64,000 nt of DNA from Xanthomonas sontii (GCF_040529055.1 NZ_CP132342.1:1300001-1364000), one strand, 5' to 3'. Positions 28,964 through 38,668 are shown, numbered from the stretch's first letter. Notes: generated from the sequence alone by a model not told the origin. Program-made: numbers and translations.

Positions 28964-30550
28964 TCACCCCAGCCAATGCTGGCAGCCGTCGCCCTCCTGG
29001 CTGCCGCAGCTCTGCTGCATCTTGTGCTGCAGCCGCGCGAGCACCGCGCTGCCGTCGTGGCCCTTGCTCCAGGCCTGCAGGGTCTTGGCCAGGGTGTCGA
29101 AACGCTGCCGGGTACGCTGGTGATAGCCGTCGGGCTGGCCGGCCAACTCCCCGATCACCTGTCCGGCGGCCGCCTCGATCGCGGCCGGATTGTCCGGCTG
29201 CAGCCGGACCAGCCCATCGACATAGAGCACGCCCCATTGCACGCGGGTGGCCGGGCCCTGCGCGCTCTCGTAGGCCTTCTTCAGCCAGAACAGCGCCGTC
29301 TGCTTGTCGCCGCGCGCCTCGGCCAGGCCGGCCAGTTCCGGCATGTAGTAGTACGGGGTCTTGCTGCGCTGAAGCTCGGCCAGCAGCAGTTGTTCGGCAC
29401 CGGCGCTGTCGCCGGCGGCGTCCAGCAGGCCGGCGGCGCTGCTGATCGTGGACTGGCGTTCGTAGTCGGTCCTGGCGGCCTGCTCGGCCCAGTGCACGCG
29501 CTGCTGCACCTTGGCGGCCACCGCCGGCGGCAGCGGCGGATGCGGACCGTCGCCGGCCTCGGCCGGCTGGCCTTGCGCCAAGCGTGCCAGGGCGATGTCC
29601 GCGGCGGCGGTGTCCAGGCGATCGCTGATCGGCAGGCTGCTGTCGGCGTAGACCTGGTCCAGCGCATGGGTCAGCGCGGCCGACAGCGTGCTGCGCTCGG
29701 CGGCGTCGCTGGCCGCGGCCTGCACCAGCTCGCGCGCCGCATAGGTCAGCGTGCTGCGGTTGGCGCGCACCTCGGCCGGGTCGGCCAGCACCGCCTGCAG
29801 CAGCTCGCGGTCGGCGGCGCGGTGCTTGGCATCCACCTTGGCAGCCTTGGCCGGATCCTGCGCGGCCAGCGCCAGCAACGCGAAACGGCGCTGCAAGGCC
29901 GGCTGCGGCGCGGCCGCGGCAAGGCGCGTGAGCACGTCGGCCGCCTGACCCGGCTTGACCAGTTGGGCCGCATCCACCGCCCAGCCGTATTCGCCGAGCA
30001 GGGTCCAGTCGTCGGCGCTGAGCGTGGCCGGCGCTTTCAGCGCTTGCTGCAGCAACTGCGCCGAGGTGGTGGTGCGGGTCGCGGCCACGCGCAGGGCCTC
30101 GGCCAGGCGCACGGTATCGCTGTCGCCGGCCAGGCGGGTGATCTCGCTGCGGTCCGGGCGCAACACGATGATGGTCGGATAGCCCTTGATGCCGAAGCGT
30201 TCGCCCCAGGCCTGCGCGCCTTCCGAATCGCCATCCAGGTGCACCGCGACGAAGGCGCGGGTGCGGGCGATGAACGCCGGGTCCTTGAACAGCGTGGCCT
30301 TGAGCCGATTGCAGGGCGGGCACCAAGCCGCGCCCCAGTACAGCAGCACCGGCTTGTCGTGCTCGCGCGCTTCGGCGAAGGCGTCGTCGACGTCGCCCTC
30401 GCGCCAGGCGATGCCGGCGCTGTCGGCGGCAGGTGCCGCTGGGGCGGCCTTGGGTGCGGCAGGCGCGGGCGGTTGCTGGCAGGCGCTCAGCGCCAGCAGC
30501 GCGGCCAGGCTGGCGGAGATCGTCGCGGAACGGCGGAACATGCGTCTCAT
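28964..30550 (-). CDS. Thioredoxin-family lipoprotein
   Basis: This protein of about 528 aa has a lipoprotein signal (lipobox LSAC, Cys24), an Ala/Pro linker, and a thioredoxin domain at about residues 50-160. The redox motif is WCPPC at Cys77-Cys80, followed by the cis-proline segment KGYPTIIVL. The remaining 350 residues are Ala-rich and helical, perhaps TPR-like repeats. It is predicted to be a periplasmic membrane-anchored thiol-disulfide protein. ATG 30550 is used; ATG 30541 is an alternative three codons in. Other starts lie too far upstream of the signal peptide. Confidence 0.88.
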   Translation of the reverse strand: MRRMFRRSATISASLAALLALSACQQPPAPAAPKAAPAAPAADSAGIAWREGDVDDAFAEAREHDKPVLLYWGAAWCPPCNRLKATLFKDPAFIARTRAFVAVHLDGDSEGAQAWGERFGIKGYPTIIVLRPDRSEITRLAGDSDTVRLAEALRVAATRTTTSAQLLQQALKAPATLSADDWTLLGEYGWAVDAAQLVKPGQAADVLTRLAAAAPQPALQRRFALLALAAQDPAKAAKVDAKHRAADRELLQAVLADPAEVRANRSTLTYAARELVQAAASDAAERSTLSAALTHALDQVYADSSLPISDRLDTAAADIALARLAQGQPAEAGDGPHPPLPPAVAAKVQQRVHWAEQAARTDYERQSTISSAAGLLDAAGDSAGAEQLLLAELQRSKTPYYYMPELAGLAEARGDKQTALFWLKKAYESAQGPATRVQWGVLYVDGLVRLQPDNPAAIEAAAGQVIGELAGQPDGYHQRTRQRFDTLAKTLQAWSKGHDGSAVLARLQHKMQQSCGSQEGDGCQHWLG

Positions 30551-30752
30551 GGGGGCACCGGGAGGGGAGGGAGACACGGCGCCGGCCGTGCCGGCCGTCT
30601 ACTGTACGCAGCCGTTGCCGTCATCGCTCATGCCGGCTGCGCATCTGCATATGTCGCCCGTGCAGGTGCTGCGCGGCGCATGACACGCGCTTGCGGCCCG
30701 CGTCGGCGCGGCGTGCCGGCCGGCGCCCGCGACCGCCCCTTGCCGTTCGCCG

Positions 30753-31742
30753 CTAGCCGGTCGCTTCTGCCTTCGCCGCGCGCGCGTAGCGTTGCGCGAT
30801 CACCGCGCAGACGATCAGCTGGATCTGGTGGTAGATCATCACCGGCAACACGATCGCGCCGAGGCTGCCGCTGGCGAACAGTACCTTGGCCATCGGCACG
30901 CCGGTGGCCAGGCTCTTCTTGGAGCCGCAGAACACGATCGGAATCTCGTCCTCGCGGGAAAAGCCCAGGCGCCGTGCGCCGAAGGTGATCAACGCCATCG
31001 CCAGCGCCAGCAGCACCGCGCCGACCACGGCGACGCCGAGCAGCGCCGGCAGCGGCGTCTTGCGCCACAGGCCTTCGACCACCGCGGCGCTGAACGCGGT
31101 GTACACCACCAGCAGGATGGTGCTCTGGTCGGTGTAGCGCAGCACCGCGCGGCGGCGCTCGACCCAGCCGCCGATCCAGCGCTGCAGCAGATGGCCGGCG
31201 ACGAACGGCACCAGCAGCTGCAGCATGATCTTGCCCATCGCCTCCAGCGGATTGGACATGGCGTTCTGCGCGTCGGTCAGCACGCCCATCAGCAGCGGCG
31301 TCAGGAACACCCCGAGCAGGCTCGACAGCGAGGCGCTGCACACCGCCGCCGGCACGTTGCCGCCGGCCATCGAGGTGAAGGCGATCGACGACTGCACCGT
31401 GGACGGCAGCGTGCACAGGAACAGCACACCGATGTACAGGTCCGGGGTCAGCAGCCAGTGCGACAGCGGCTTGAACAGCAGGCCCAGCAGCGGGAACAGG
31501 ATGAAGGTGGCGGCGAAGATGGTCAGGTGCAGGCGCCAGTGCAATGCGCCGGCGACGATGGCCTCGCGCGACAGCCGCGCGCCATGCAGGAAGAACAGCG
31601 CGGCGATCGCCAGATCGGTGACCACGTCCATCACCGACGCCGCGCGCCCCTGCACCGGCAGCAGCGAGGCCAGCAGCACCGTGCACAGCAGCGCCAGGGT
31701 GAAGGGTTCGATGCGCAGGCGCGCAAGCCAGGACTTGATCAT
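30753..31742 (-). CDS. SBF-like / bile acid:sodium symporter family transporter
   Basis: The 329-aa protein has about ten membrane helices. It matches the bacterial SBF-like branch of the bile acid:sodium symporter family, with IAALFFLHGARLSREAI, LPSTVQSSIAFTSMAGGN and FCGSKKSLATGVPMA visible. Natural substrates of these bacterial proteins are mostly unknown, so a specific solute is not claimed. MIKSWLARL at 31742 is taken as the start; an upstream in-frame ATG at 31772 is possible. It lies 200 bp upstream of the thioredoxin gene on the same strand. Confidence 0.88.
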   Translation of the reverse strand: MIKSWLARLRIEPFTLALLCTVLLASLLPVQGRAASVMDVVTDLAIAALFFLHGARLSREAIVAGALHWRLHLTIFAATFILFPLLGLLFKPLSHWLLTPDLYIGVLFLCTLPSTVQSSIAFTSMAGGNVPAAVCSASLSSLLGVFLTPLLMGVLTDAQNAMSNPLEAMGKIMLQLLVPFVAGHLLQRWIGGWVERRRAVLRYTDQSTILLVVYTAFSAAVVEGLWRKTPLPALLGVAVVGAVLLALAMALITFGARRLGFSREDEIPIVFCGSKKSLATGVPMAKVLFASGSLGAIVLPVMIYHQIQLIVCAVIAQRYARAAKAEATG

Positions 31743-31982
31743 CGGGGAAGGTCGAGCGGGGGAGTCGTGCATTTTAGGAAGCCTGGCGCCCGCACGCGAA
31801 TCCGGACGCACGGCGTAGACAACTCGCAGACATGTTGCGGTGACGGCCGTTTCCGGCGGATGCGCGCATCGGTGGCTTGCTAGATTGCCTTTGCCCGTCC
31901 GAGTGGGGGAGCGCGTCGGGCACGATGGCGCGCCACGCGTGCGCCATCGCCTCCCGCTTCTCCAGGGATCAGGAGCACGCAC

Positions 31983-33179
31983 ATGCAATACGATCAGTAC
32001 CAGACCGTGTTTGCGCTTTCGAGCTTGGCCAATTGAGTGGGGACGCGGACCGGAATCGCCCCAGCACTGCAGTCCGATTATCAGCGCATGTTGCTGGACA
32101 CCCTGAAGTCGGCGCCAGCGCAGCAGAAGATCGGGACCTGGGAACTGGTCTGGGGGCCGCAGGTGTGGCAGGGGCAACACTCCGATCTTTCTGACAATGC
32201 AATGTTCGTCGCCAAGTGCGCGGACATGCCTGGCTTTTCGACCGCCGTCTATGTGGTGGCGATCTGCGCCACCAACCCGAAGTCTCCCTACGATTGGTTG
32301 GTCGAGGATTTCGATGTCGCTTCGGTGGTCGACTTCGCCACCTACGATCCTTTGGCAAGCGCTGCGCCGACAAGGGCATCCAAGCCGATCCCGCAGGATG
32401 CCGCGGTCATCTCGATGGGCACGGCACTGGGCGTATGGCATCTGCTCACTATGGTGAGTCCAGACACTGCCATGGCGCCAAAGACGACCTTGTGCAGCTT
32501 CCTGCAGAGCAACGCGAGCAACGATGCCACGGTGATCTTCGCCGGGCACAGCCTCGGTGGCGCGTTGTCGCCGACCACCGCGGCCTGGCTCAAGCAGGCG
32601 GGCAAGTTCGATGGATACAACGCGGTGTACTGCTATCCCACCGCAGGAGCTACGCCAGGTAACGCTGCGTTCGCCAGTCTCTACGCGCAGCTGTTACCGC
32701 CCACGCCGGCCAACGGTTACCAGGCATGGAACCGCGATATGTGGAATACCCTGGACGCGGTGCCGCACGCGTGGGTCATTGCCATGCTTCGGCAGATCAA
32801 GACGCTCTACGACAACAAGCCCATCTCGGATGTCGATCTGGCGGTGAATGCAGCCATCGTGCAAGCATGGGCGTCGGGTGTGGCCTACACGCAGATTGCC
32901 AATCAGCCGCTGGCCGGAACGCCGAGCGGTAGTCCTTCGACCGACCTGAAGACGTTCCTGCAGCAGGTGGCGTTCCAGCACACCAAGGCTTACGAGGCGC
33001 TGATCGCGAACTGGCTGCAGCCGGTATTTCCGCCCGGTGCCACGCCGCAGACGCTGCCGCTGGATGCAGATGCGCTGCTGGATGCGCTGGTCGCGCGTAT
33101 CGAAGCCAAGGGGGCGGAGTGGGAGAAGCTGGAGGCGGACGCGATAGCGGCGTTGGCGCGCGCAGAAACGTCGGCATAG
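31983..33179 (+). pseudogene. Class 3 lipase-like gene interrupted by an in-frame TGA
   Basis: An ATG at 31983 with a good AGGAG ribosome site opens a frame of 17 codons (MQYDQYQTVFALSSLAN). It then hits TGA at 32034-32036. The same frame continues without a break from GTG 32037 to 33179 for another 380 codons. The downstream part is an alpha/beta-hydrolase with the nucleophile elbow FAGHSLGGALSP, and with the later segments PTAGATPGNAAFA and DAVPHAWV typical of lipase_3 proteins. Either the gene is damaged, or translation restarts at TGA-GTG. The body is intact, so the lesion is recent or the restart is real. Base composition is slightly less GC-rich than its neighbours. Confidence 0.75.
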
Positions 33180-33254
33180 TTCTGACGGGGTGGGGTCAGA
33201 GCTGGCGGTCCGGCATACGGATCGCCGCCATTTCGGACGTCCGCGCGCATTGCG

Positions 33255-34997
33255 TCAATGCAGCCCCGCGCGCGCCTTCAACAGCTCCCGCAGCTCGTAC
33301 TTGTCGGTCTCGTCCAAACCTTGCGCGCGCTGCTTGGCCTGCAGTTCGTCCAGGCGCTGCTGCAGCGTCTGCTTTTCCAGCTGCACGACCACGTCGTGCA
33401 GTTCCTGGCGCCAGCTGGCGGTCTCGCCGGCGATCTCCTGCACCGCCAGCTTCTGCAGTGCGGCCAGTTCCTCGCGTTCGTGGAAGTGTTCGAGCAGGGC
33501 GCCGGTGGTGATCTCCGGGCGCGTATGCACGATCTGCAGCAGTTCGATCATCAGCTCGATGCCGGGCAGGCGCAGGCCGGCGAACGGGTAGGGCGGCGGC
33601 AGGTCCAGCGCCAGCGACGGCGCCTGCAGCAGGCGCACGATCCCCTCGCGGACCAGGCTGCGCTTGTGCGCCGGGCGCGGCGCGCGCGGCGGCGGCCGGC
33701 TCGCCGCGGCCGTGGCGACTGCCGGTGCGGCGGCGCCGATGCCGGTGAGTTCGGCCAGGCGCTGGCGCATCAGGTCGCCGAAGGCGCCGTCGGGAATCTG
33801 CGCCAGCATCGGCCGCGCGCGTTCGGCCAGGCGCGCCTTGCCGTCGAGCGTGCCGAGGTTGATCTCGCGCGAGAGTTCGTCGAAGAAGAACTGCGACAGC
33901 GGCGTGGCCTGGACCAGGCGCGCGTCGAAGGCCGCGGCGCCTTCCTTGCGCACGATGGTGTCCGGATCCTCGCCATCGGGCAGGAACAGGAAGAACGCCT
34001 GGCGTCCGTCCTTCATCCGCGGCAGCACCGATTCCAGCGCCTTCCAGCCGGCGCGGCGGCCGGCGGCGTCGCCGTCGAAGCAGAAGAACACGTCCGGCGC
34101 GTTGCGGAACAGCAGTTCGGCATGGTCCGGCGTGGTCGCGGTGCCCAGTGTCGCCACCGCCTGGGTGACGCCGAACTGGAACAGCGAGACCACGTCCATG
34201 TAACCCTCGACCACGATCAGCCGCTCGATCTTCTGGTTGGCCTGGCGCACCTGCCACAGGCCGTACAGTTCCCGGCCCTTGTGGAACAGCGCGGTCTCCG
34301 GCGAGTTCAGGTACTTGGGGCCGTCGTCCTTGTCGAGCACGCGGCCGCCGAAGGCGATGACCCGGCCGCGGCGGTCGAAGATCGGGAACATCACCCGGTC
34401 GCGGAACTTGTCGTAGACGTGGCCGCGGTCGTTCTTGGAGAACAGCCCGGCGCGGTCGAGCAGCTTGAGCCGGCGTTCGTCGGTGCCCAATGCGTCCTTC
34501 AGCGCGCTGTAGCCGTCCGGGGCGTAGCCGATCTGGAAGCGCGCGCGGTTCTCCGCGTCCACGCCGCGGCCGTCCAGGTAGGCGCGCGCCTTCTCGCTGC
34601 CGTCGAACTGGCGCTGGAAGAACTTGGCCGCCGCTTCCAGCGCGGAGTACAGGTCGCGATGGTCGTCGCCGGCGGCCTGGGCGGCACCGCGCTGCTGGGC
34701 GTCGCGCGGGATCTCCATGCCGGCGCGCTTGGCCAGCTCGTCGACCGCGTCGAGGAATTCGAGGCGGTCGTAGTTCATCAGGAAGCTGATCGCGGTGCCG
34801 TGCGCGCCGCAGCCGAAGCAGTGGTAGAACTGCTTGGTCGGCGACACCGTGAACGAGGCCGAGCGCTCGTCGTGGAACGGGCAGCGCGCCGCGTACTCCT
34901 TGCCCTGGCGCTTCAGCGGCACGCGCGTGCCGATCACCTCGACGATGTCGGTGCGTGCGAGCAGGTCGTCGATGAATGCGTCGGGGATGCGGGCCAT
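33255..34997 (-). CDS. dnaG: DNA primase
   Basis: The 580-aa primase has an N-terminal zinc-binding domain (CPFHDERSASFTVSPTKQFY followed by HCFGCGAHG, residues 40-65). The TOPRIM catalytic core includes IVVEGYMDVVSLFQFG and the metal-binding DGDAAGRRA, and a helical C-terminal helicase-binding domain follows. It makes RNA primers at the replication fork. The start MARIPDAFID at 34997 is the family start; an ATG at 35003 adds two residues. It follows yihY, yqeY and rpsU on the same strand. The rpoD gene that often ends this operon is not here. Confidence 0.97.
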   Translation of the reverse strand: MARIPDAFIDDLLARTDIVEVIGTRVPLKRQGKEYAARCPFHDERSASFTVSPTKQFYHCFGCGAHGTAISFLMNYDRLEFLDAVDELAKRAGMEIPRDAQQRGAAQAAGDDHRDLYSALEAAAKFFQRQFDGSEKARAYLDGRGVDAENRARFQIGYAPDGYSALKDALGTDERRLKLLDRAGLFSKNDRGHVYDKFRDRVMFPIFDRRGRVIAFGGRVLDKDDGPKYLNSPETALFHKGRELYGLWQVRQANQKIERLIVVEGYMDVVSLFQFGVTQAVATLGTATTPDHAELLFRNAPDVFFCFDGDAAGRRAGWKALESVLPRMKDGRQAFFLFLPDGEDPDTIVRKEGAAAFDARLVQATPLSQFFFDELSREINLGTLDGKARLAERARPMLAQIPDGAFGDLMRQRLAELTGIGAAAPAVATAAASRPPPRAPRPAHKRSLVREGIVRLLQAPSLALDLPPPYPFAGLRLPGIELMIELLQIVHTRPEITTGALLEHFHEREELAALQKLAVQEIAGETASWRQELHDVVVQLEKQTLQQRLDELQAKQRAQGLDETDKYELRELLKARAGLH

Positions 34998-35068
34998 CCG
35001 CATAGGATGCCACGCGCGTGCGCCGTCACGCTGGCCGCGCGGCCTGCGTGTGGTTCAGCGCCGTGCGG

Positions 35069-35983
35069 TCAGGGCGTCGGCGGTGCCTGCGCAGCGCTGC
35101 GCGGGTCGATCCCGGCCGCGACGAGCTTGCTGTGCGAGCGCAGCCGCTCGTCGATCACCGCGGTGATCAGCGCGCCGACGAAGAACACCACGGTGGCGTA
35201 GTAGATCCACACCAGCAGGATCACCAGCGCGCCCATCGAGCCGTAGGCGCTGCCGGGCGCGGCGGTGGCGATGTACAGGCCGATCGCGTAGCGCCCGGCC
35301 ACGAACAGGCAGGCGGTGATCGCGCCGCCGATGATGGCCTGGCGCCATTCCACGCGGCGGTCGGGCAGGTAGTGATAGAGCACGGCGAAGGCCAGCACGT
35401 AGATCGCCAGGGTCGAGACGTAGCCGACCGCCGGCAGCACCGACGGCATCCGCGCGAACACCACCTGCAGCACGGTGGTCAGGATCATCGAGATCAGCAG
35501 CAGGAAGCCCAGCGCGAATACCACGCCGAAGGAGAACACGCGCTTCTTCAGCCAGGCCATGAGGCCGTCCAGGCGCTGCTTGTCGGTGCGGAAGATCAGG
35601 TTCAGCGCGTTCTGCAACTGCGCGAACACCGCGGTGGCGCCGACGAACAGCAACAGGGTGCTCCACAGCCCCGCCAGCGAGCCCACGCTGGGCTGGTTCT
35701 TGGCGTTGTCGATCACCGTCTGCGCGACCTCGCGCGCGCCGTGCCCGGCCAGTTGCCCGATCTGCGCGATCAACGCCTCCTGCGCCTGCGGATACAGCGA
35801 GGCGGTGAGCCACAGCAGCAGCACCAGCAGCGGCGCCAGCGACAGCAGCGCGTAGAACGACAGCGACGCCGCCTGGGTCATCACGTCGATCTCGACGAAG
35901 CGCCGCACCAGCGCGGCCGGCAGGCTCTGCTGCAGGCGGTCGAGATGTTTGTGCAGGCGATCGGACGACAGGGGCATGGACAT
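35069..35983 (-). CDS. YihY/UPF0761-family inner membrane protein
   Basis: The 304-aa protein has six or so membrane helices. It is of the YihY/virulence factor BrkB family (ASLSFYALLSLAPLLVLLLW, VGATAVFAQLQNALNLIF, GSMGALVILLVWIYYA). These proteins were once called ribonuclease BN, but the RNase activity was later assigned to a different gene, so the function remains open. It sits between yqeY and dnaG, an unusual insert in the rpsU-dnaG operon. Confidence 0.9.
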   Translation of the reverse strand: MSMPLSSDRLHKHLDRLQQSLPAALVRRFVEIDVMTQAASLSFYALLSLAPLLVLLLWLTASLYPQAQEALIAQIGQLAGHGAREVAQTVIDNAKNQPSVGSLAGLWSTLLLFVGATAVFAQLQNALNLIFRTDKQRLDGLMAWLKKRVFSFGVVFALGFLLLISMILTTVLQVVFARMPSVLPAVGYVSTLAIYVLAFAVLYHYLPDRRVEWRQAIIGGAITACLFVAGRYAIGLYIATAAPGSAYGSMGALVILLVWIYYATVVFFVGALITAVIDERLRSHSKLVAAGIDPRSAAQAPPTP

Positions 35984-36124
35984 GGGCGCGTGACCTTCGG
36001 TGCGCGGCGTCGCAACGCCGGTCCCGCACTGCGCGCAGAAGGGGGCGCGGGCTTGCCGGCGTTGTAGCAGCCCGTCGCCGAAAGGCGGGTGAAGCCCGCC
36101 GCGCGCGCTAACGCATCGGTGCGG

Positions 36125-36571
36125 TCAGCCGGCCAACTGCTGCTTGACCAGCACCGAGACCTGGCCCATGTCGGCCTTGCCCGCGAGCATCGGCTTGAGC
36201 ACGGCCATCAGCTTGCCCATGTCGGCCGGGCTGGCGGCGCCGGTCTGCGCCTTCGCCGCCTGGATCGCGGCGACGATCTCGGCCTCGCCCATCTTGCTCG
36301 GCAGGTAGCGCTCGATCACCACGATCTCCTCGCGCTCCACCTGGGCCAGGTCGTCGCGGCCGGCGGCCTCGTACTGGCTCACCGAGTCCTTGCGCTGCTT
36401 GACCATCTTGTCCATCACCGCGATCACCGCGGCGTCGTCCATCTCCACGCGCTCGTCCACTTCCTTCTGCTTGATCGCGGCGTTGATCAGCCGGATCACG
36501 CCCAGGCTGTGCTTGTCGCCGGACTTCATCGCGGCCTTCATGTCGTCGGTGAGCTGCTGCTTGAGGGTCAT
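36125..36571 (-). CDS. GatB/YqeY-domain protein
   Basis: The 148-aa protein matches YqeY: MTLKQQLTDDMKAAMKSGDK at the start, SQYEAAGRDDLAQVEREE in the middle, and a C-terminal helical domain resembling the tRNA-binding tail of GatB. YqeY is commonly encoded between rpsU and dnaG; its role is not well defined. The start at 36571 is supported by GGAG six bases before ATG, against a longer frame rich in arginine and proline. Confidence 0.93.
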   Translation of the reverse strand: MTLKQQLTDDMKAAMKSGDKHSLGVIRLINAAIKQKEVDERVEMDDAAVIAVMDKMVKQRKDSVSQYEAAGRDDLAQVEREEIVVIERYLPSKMGEAEIVAAIQAAKAQTGAASPADMGKLMAVLKPMLAGKADMGQVSVLVKQQLAG

Positions 36572-36731
36572 GAGGGGCTCCACAGGGAAGAGAAAAGGGG
36601 GGAAGGGCATTCTAGGCAAGCGCGCTGGCGCTGGCCGTGGCCGTGGCCGAGGCGGCACGCGGGTGCCGAGGGACAGGGATGGGACCGATGCCCGCGCGGG
36701 GCGGAGCGCCTGGCCAAGACGGAAGACGCAC

Positions 36732-36763
36732 AAAAAGCCGGCGACGCTTGCGCGTGCCGGCTT
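36732..36763 (-). terminator. Rho-independent terminator downstream of rpsU
   Basis: On the minus strand the stem AGCCGGCACGCGC/GCGTCGCCGGCT is followed by TTTTT. It lies 60 bases after the rpsU stop, between rpsU and yqeY. It would end most rpsU transcripts and reduce read-through into yqeY, yihY and dnaG, a known way to give high ribosomal protein but low primase levels. Confidence 0.85.
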
Positions 36764-36823
36764 CGTGGGCTTACCGTAGCGGATGCCGAAACCGGCACAT
36801 CCCGCTACCGCAGGCCGCGATCC

Positions 36824-37039
36824 TCAGTACAGACGCTGGCGCTTGGTGACGTCGCGCGAGGTGCGACGCAGCTGGCGCTTCACCGCGGCAGCGGCCTTGC
36901 GCTTGCGTTCCTGGGTCGGCTTTTCGTAGAACTCGCGCTTGCGGGTTTCGGCCAGCACGCCGGCCTTTTCGCAGGTGCGCTTGAAGCGACGGAGCGCAAA
37001 CTCGAAGGGCTCGTTCTCGCGGACTTTAACGCTGGGCAT
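36824..37039 (-). CDS. rpsU: 30S ribosomal protein S21
   Basis: The 71-aa basic protein begins [20 protein letters not shown] and ends with a Lys/Arg-rich helix, identical in layout to bS21. It binds near the 3' end of 16S rRNA and helps initiation. ATG 37039 has GGAGATTCC upstream. First gene of the minus-strand macromolecule-synthesis group, divergent from tsaD, as in E. coli. Confidence 0.97.
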   Translation of the reverse strand: MPSVKVRENEPFEFALRRFKRTCEKAGVLAETRKREFYEKPTQERKRKAAAAVKRQLRRTSRDVTKRQRLY

Positions 37040-37161
37040 GGAATCTCCGGGACACAATGGTGACCGGGTCAGGCCCGGCGAGCCGCACATTATAGCGACA
37101 GATTTCGCGGCTGCAAGCACCCCGTTTGGCCTGCCGCCGATTCGGCCGCACAATGCACCCC

Positions 37162-38244
37162 ATGAACGTGCTCGGCATCGAATCCAGTTGCGACGAAACC
37201 GGCGTCGCCGTCTACGACACCACTCGCTCCGGGGCGGCCGCGCTGCGTGCGCATGCGCTGTACAGCCAGATCGCCCTGCACGCCGAGTACGGCGGGGTGG
37301 TGCCGGAGCTGGCCAGCCGCGACCACGTGCGCAAGCTGCTGCCGCTGATCCGCCAGACCCTGGCCGAGGCCGGCCTGCAGGTGCGCGACCTGGACGGGGT
37401 GGCCTATACCGCCGGCCCGGGCCTGGTCGGCGCGCTGCTGGTCGGTGCCGGCGTGGCCCGCGCCCTGGCCTGGGCGCTGGAGGTGCCGGCGATCGGCGTG
37501 CACCACATGGAAGGCCACCTGCTGGCGCCGTTGATGGAGGATCCGGACCCGGTGCACGGCGCGCCGGCGCCGCCGTTCGTGGCGCTGCTGGTCTCCGGCG
37601 GCCACACCCAGCTGATCGCGGTGGAGGCCATCGGCCGCTACCGCCTGCTCGGCGAGACCCTGGACGACGCCGCCGGCGAGGCCTTCGACAAGACCGCCAA
37701 GCTGATGGGGCTGCCGTATCCGGGCGGCCCGCAACTGGCGGCGCTGGCCACGCAGGGCACCTCGGGGCGCTTCCGCTTCGCCCGGCCGATGACCGACCGG
37801 CCCGGCCTGGACTTCAGCTTTTCCGGGCTCAAGACCCAGGTGCTGCTGGCCTGGCGCGACAGCGACCAGTCCGACGCGGTGCGCGCCGACATCGCCCGCG
37901 GCTTCGAGGACGCGGTGGTGGACACGCTGGCGATCAAGTGCGAGCGCGCGCTGGAGGCGGCCGGCAGCGACACCATCGTGGTCGCCGGCGGCGTCGGCGC
38001 CAATCTGCGCCTGCGCGCCAAGCTGCAGGCGATGGCGCAGGCCCGCGGCGGCCGTGCCTGCTTCCCGCGCCCGGCGCTGTGCACCGACAACGGCGCGATG
38101 ATCGCCTTCGCTGGCGCCCTGCGCCTGCAGGCCGGCCTGCACGACACCGCGTCCGCGGTGCAGGTGACGCCGCGCTGGGACATGGCGGACTTGCCGCCAT
38201 TGGCGGCAAGTCGAGAATCGGGAATGGAGAATCGGGAATCGTGA
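37162..38244 (+). CDS. tsaD: tRNA N6-adenosine threonylcarbamoyltransferase
   Basis: The 360-aa ASKHA-fold protein transfers the threonylcarbamoyl group to A37 of tRNAs decoding ANN codons. The metal-binding HHMEGH is seen in [13 protein letters not shown], the family start [14 protein letters not shown] sets the start, and VSGGHTQLI and [17 protein letters not shown] are conserved. The C-terminus is odd. After the normal end, near [10 protein letters not shown], the reading frame runs into the dispersed GGGAATC repeat, adding the tail [12 protein letters not shown]. An in-frame ATG at 37153 would add three residues. Confidence 0.96.
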   Translation: MNVLGIESSCDETGVAVYDTTRSGAAALRAHALYSQIALHAEYGGVVPELASRDHVRKLLPLIRQTLAEAGLQVRDLDGVAYTAGPGLVGALLVGAGVARALAWALEVPAIGVHHMEGHLLAPLMEDPDPVHGAPAPPFVALLVSGGHTQLIAVEAIGRYRLLGETLDDAAGEAFDKTAKLMGLPYPGGPQLAALATQGTSGRFRFARPMTDRPGLDFSFSGLKTQVLLAWRDSDQSDAVRADIARGFEDAVVDTLAIKCERALEAAGSDTIVVAGGVGANLRLRAKLQAMAQARGGRACFPRPALCTDNGAMIAFAGALRLQAGLHDTASAVQVTPRWDMADLPPLAASRESGMENRES

Positions 38245-38314
38245 GCGGCTCACGCGCCGCTTTTGCCTCTGCTCTTACCATTCCCCACTCCCTATTCCCC
38301 ATTCCCCGCTCCCC
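38211..38314. repeat. Palindromic GGGAATC-type repeat between tsaD and folB
   Basis: The left arm (about 38213-38240, GAATCGGGAATGGAGAATC) and right arm (about 38278-38310, CCATTCCCCACTCCCTATTC) are inverted and match the element at 23217-23302. It overlaps the last codons of tsaD and ends directly at the folB ATG, so folB has no purine-rich ribosome site. Confidence 0.8.
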
Positions 38315-38668
38315 ATGGATAAAGTCTTCATCGAAGGTCTGGAAATCGACGCGCTGATCGGCATCTACGATTGGGAGCGGCGGATCCGGCAGACGCTGCG
38401 CTTCGATCTGGAAATGGGCTTCGACAACCGCAAGCCCGCGGCCAGCGACGACATCGCCGACACGCTCAACTACAAGGCGGTGAGCAAGCGCCTGGTGGAA
38501 CTGGTCGAGCAGTCCGGCTACGGGCTGGTGGAAACCCTGGCCGAGCGCTGCGCGGAAGCGGTGTTGCATGAATTCGACGTGCAGTGGCTGCGGCTGAAGC
38601 TGAGCAAGCCGGGCGCGGTGCGCGGAGCGCAGGCAGTGGGGGTCATCATCGAGCGCAGCCGCGCATGA
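38315..38668 (+). CDS. folB: Dihydroneopterin aldolase
   Basis: The 117-aa protein is of the FolB/tunnelling-fold type (MDKVFIEGLEIDALIGIYDWE, then the catalytic Glu/Tyr segment DTLNYKAVSKRL and VETLAERCAEAVL). It makes 6-hydroxymethyl-dihydropterin for folate. Typical length. The upstream repeat leaves only CCCCGCTCCCC before the ATG, so translation may be weak or leaderless-like. Its stop overlaps the start of the channel gene (ATGA). Confidence 0.94.
   Translation: MDKVFIEGLEIDALIGIYDWERRIRQTLRFDLEMGFDNRKPAASDDIADTLNYKAVSKRLVELVEQSGYGLVETLAERCAEAVLHEFDVQWLRLKLSKPGAVRGAQAVGVIIERSRA

Noticed and set aside
32034..32036. The TGA in the lipase-like gene as a selenocysteine codon
   Set aside because: No bacterial SECIS-like hairpin with a suitable apical loop is evident just after the TGA, and the family has no selenocysteine at this position.
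33258..35201. Long plus-strand frame opposite dnaG
   Set aside because: It is antisense to the primase gene and shows Gln/Arg-rich low-complexity sequence without a recognisable domain.
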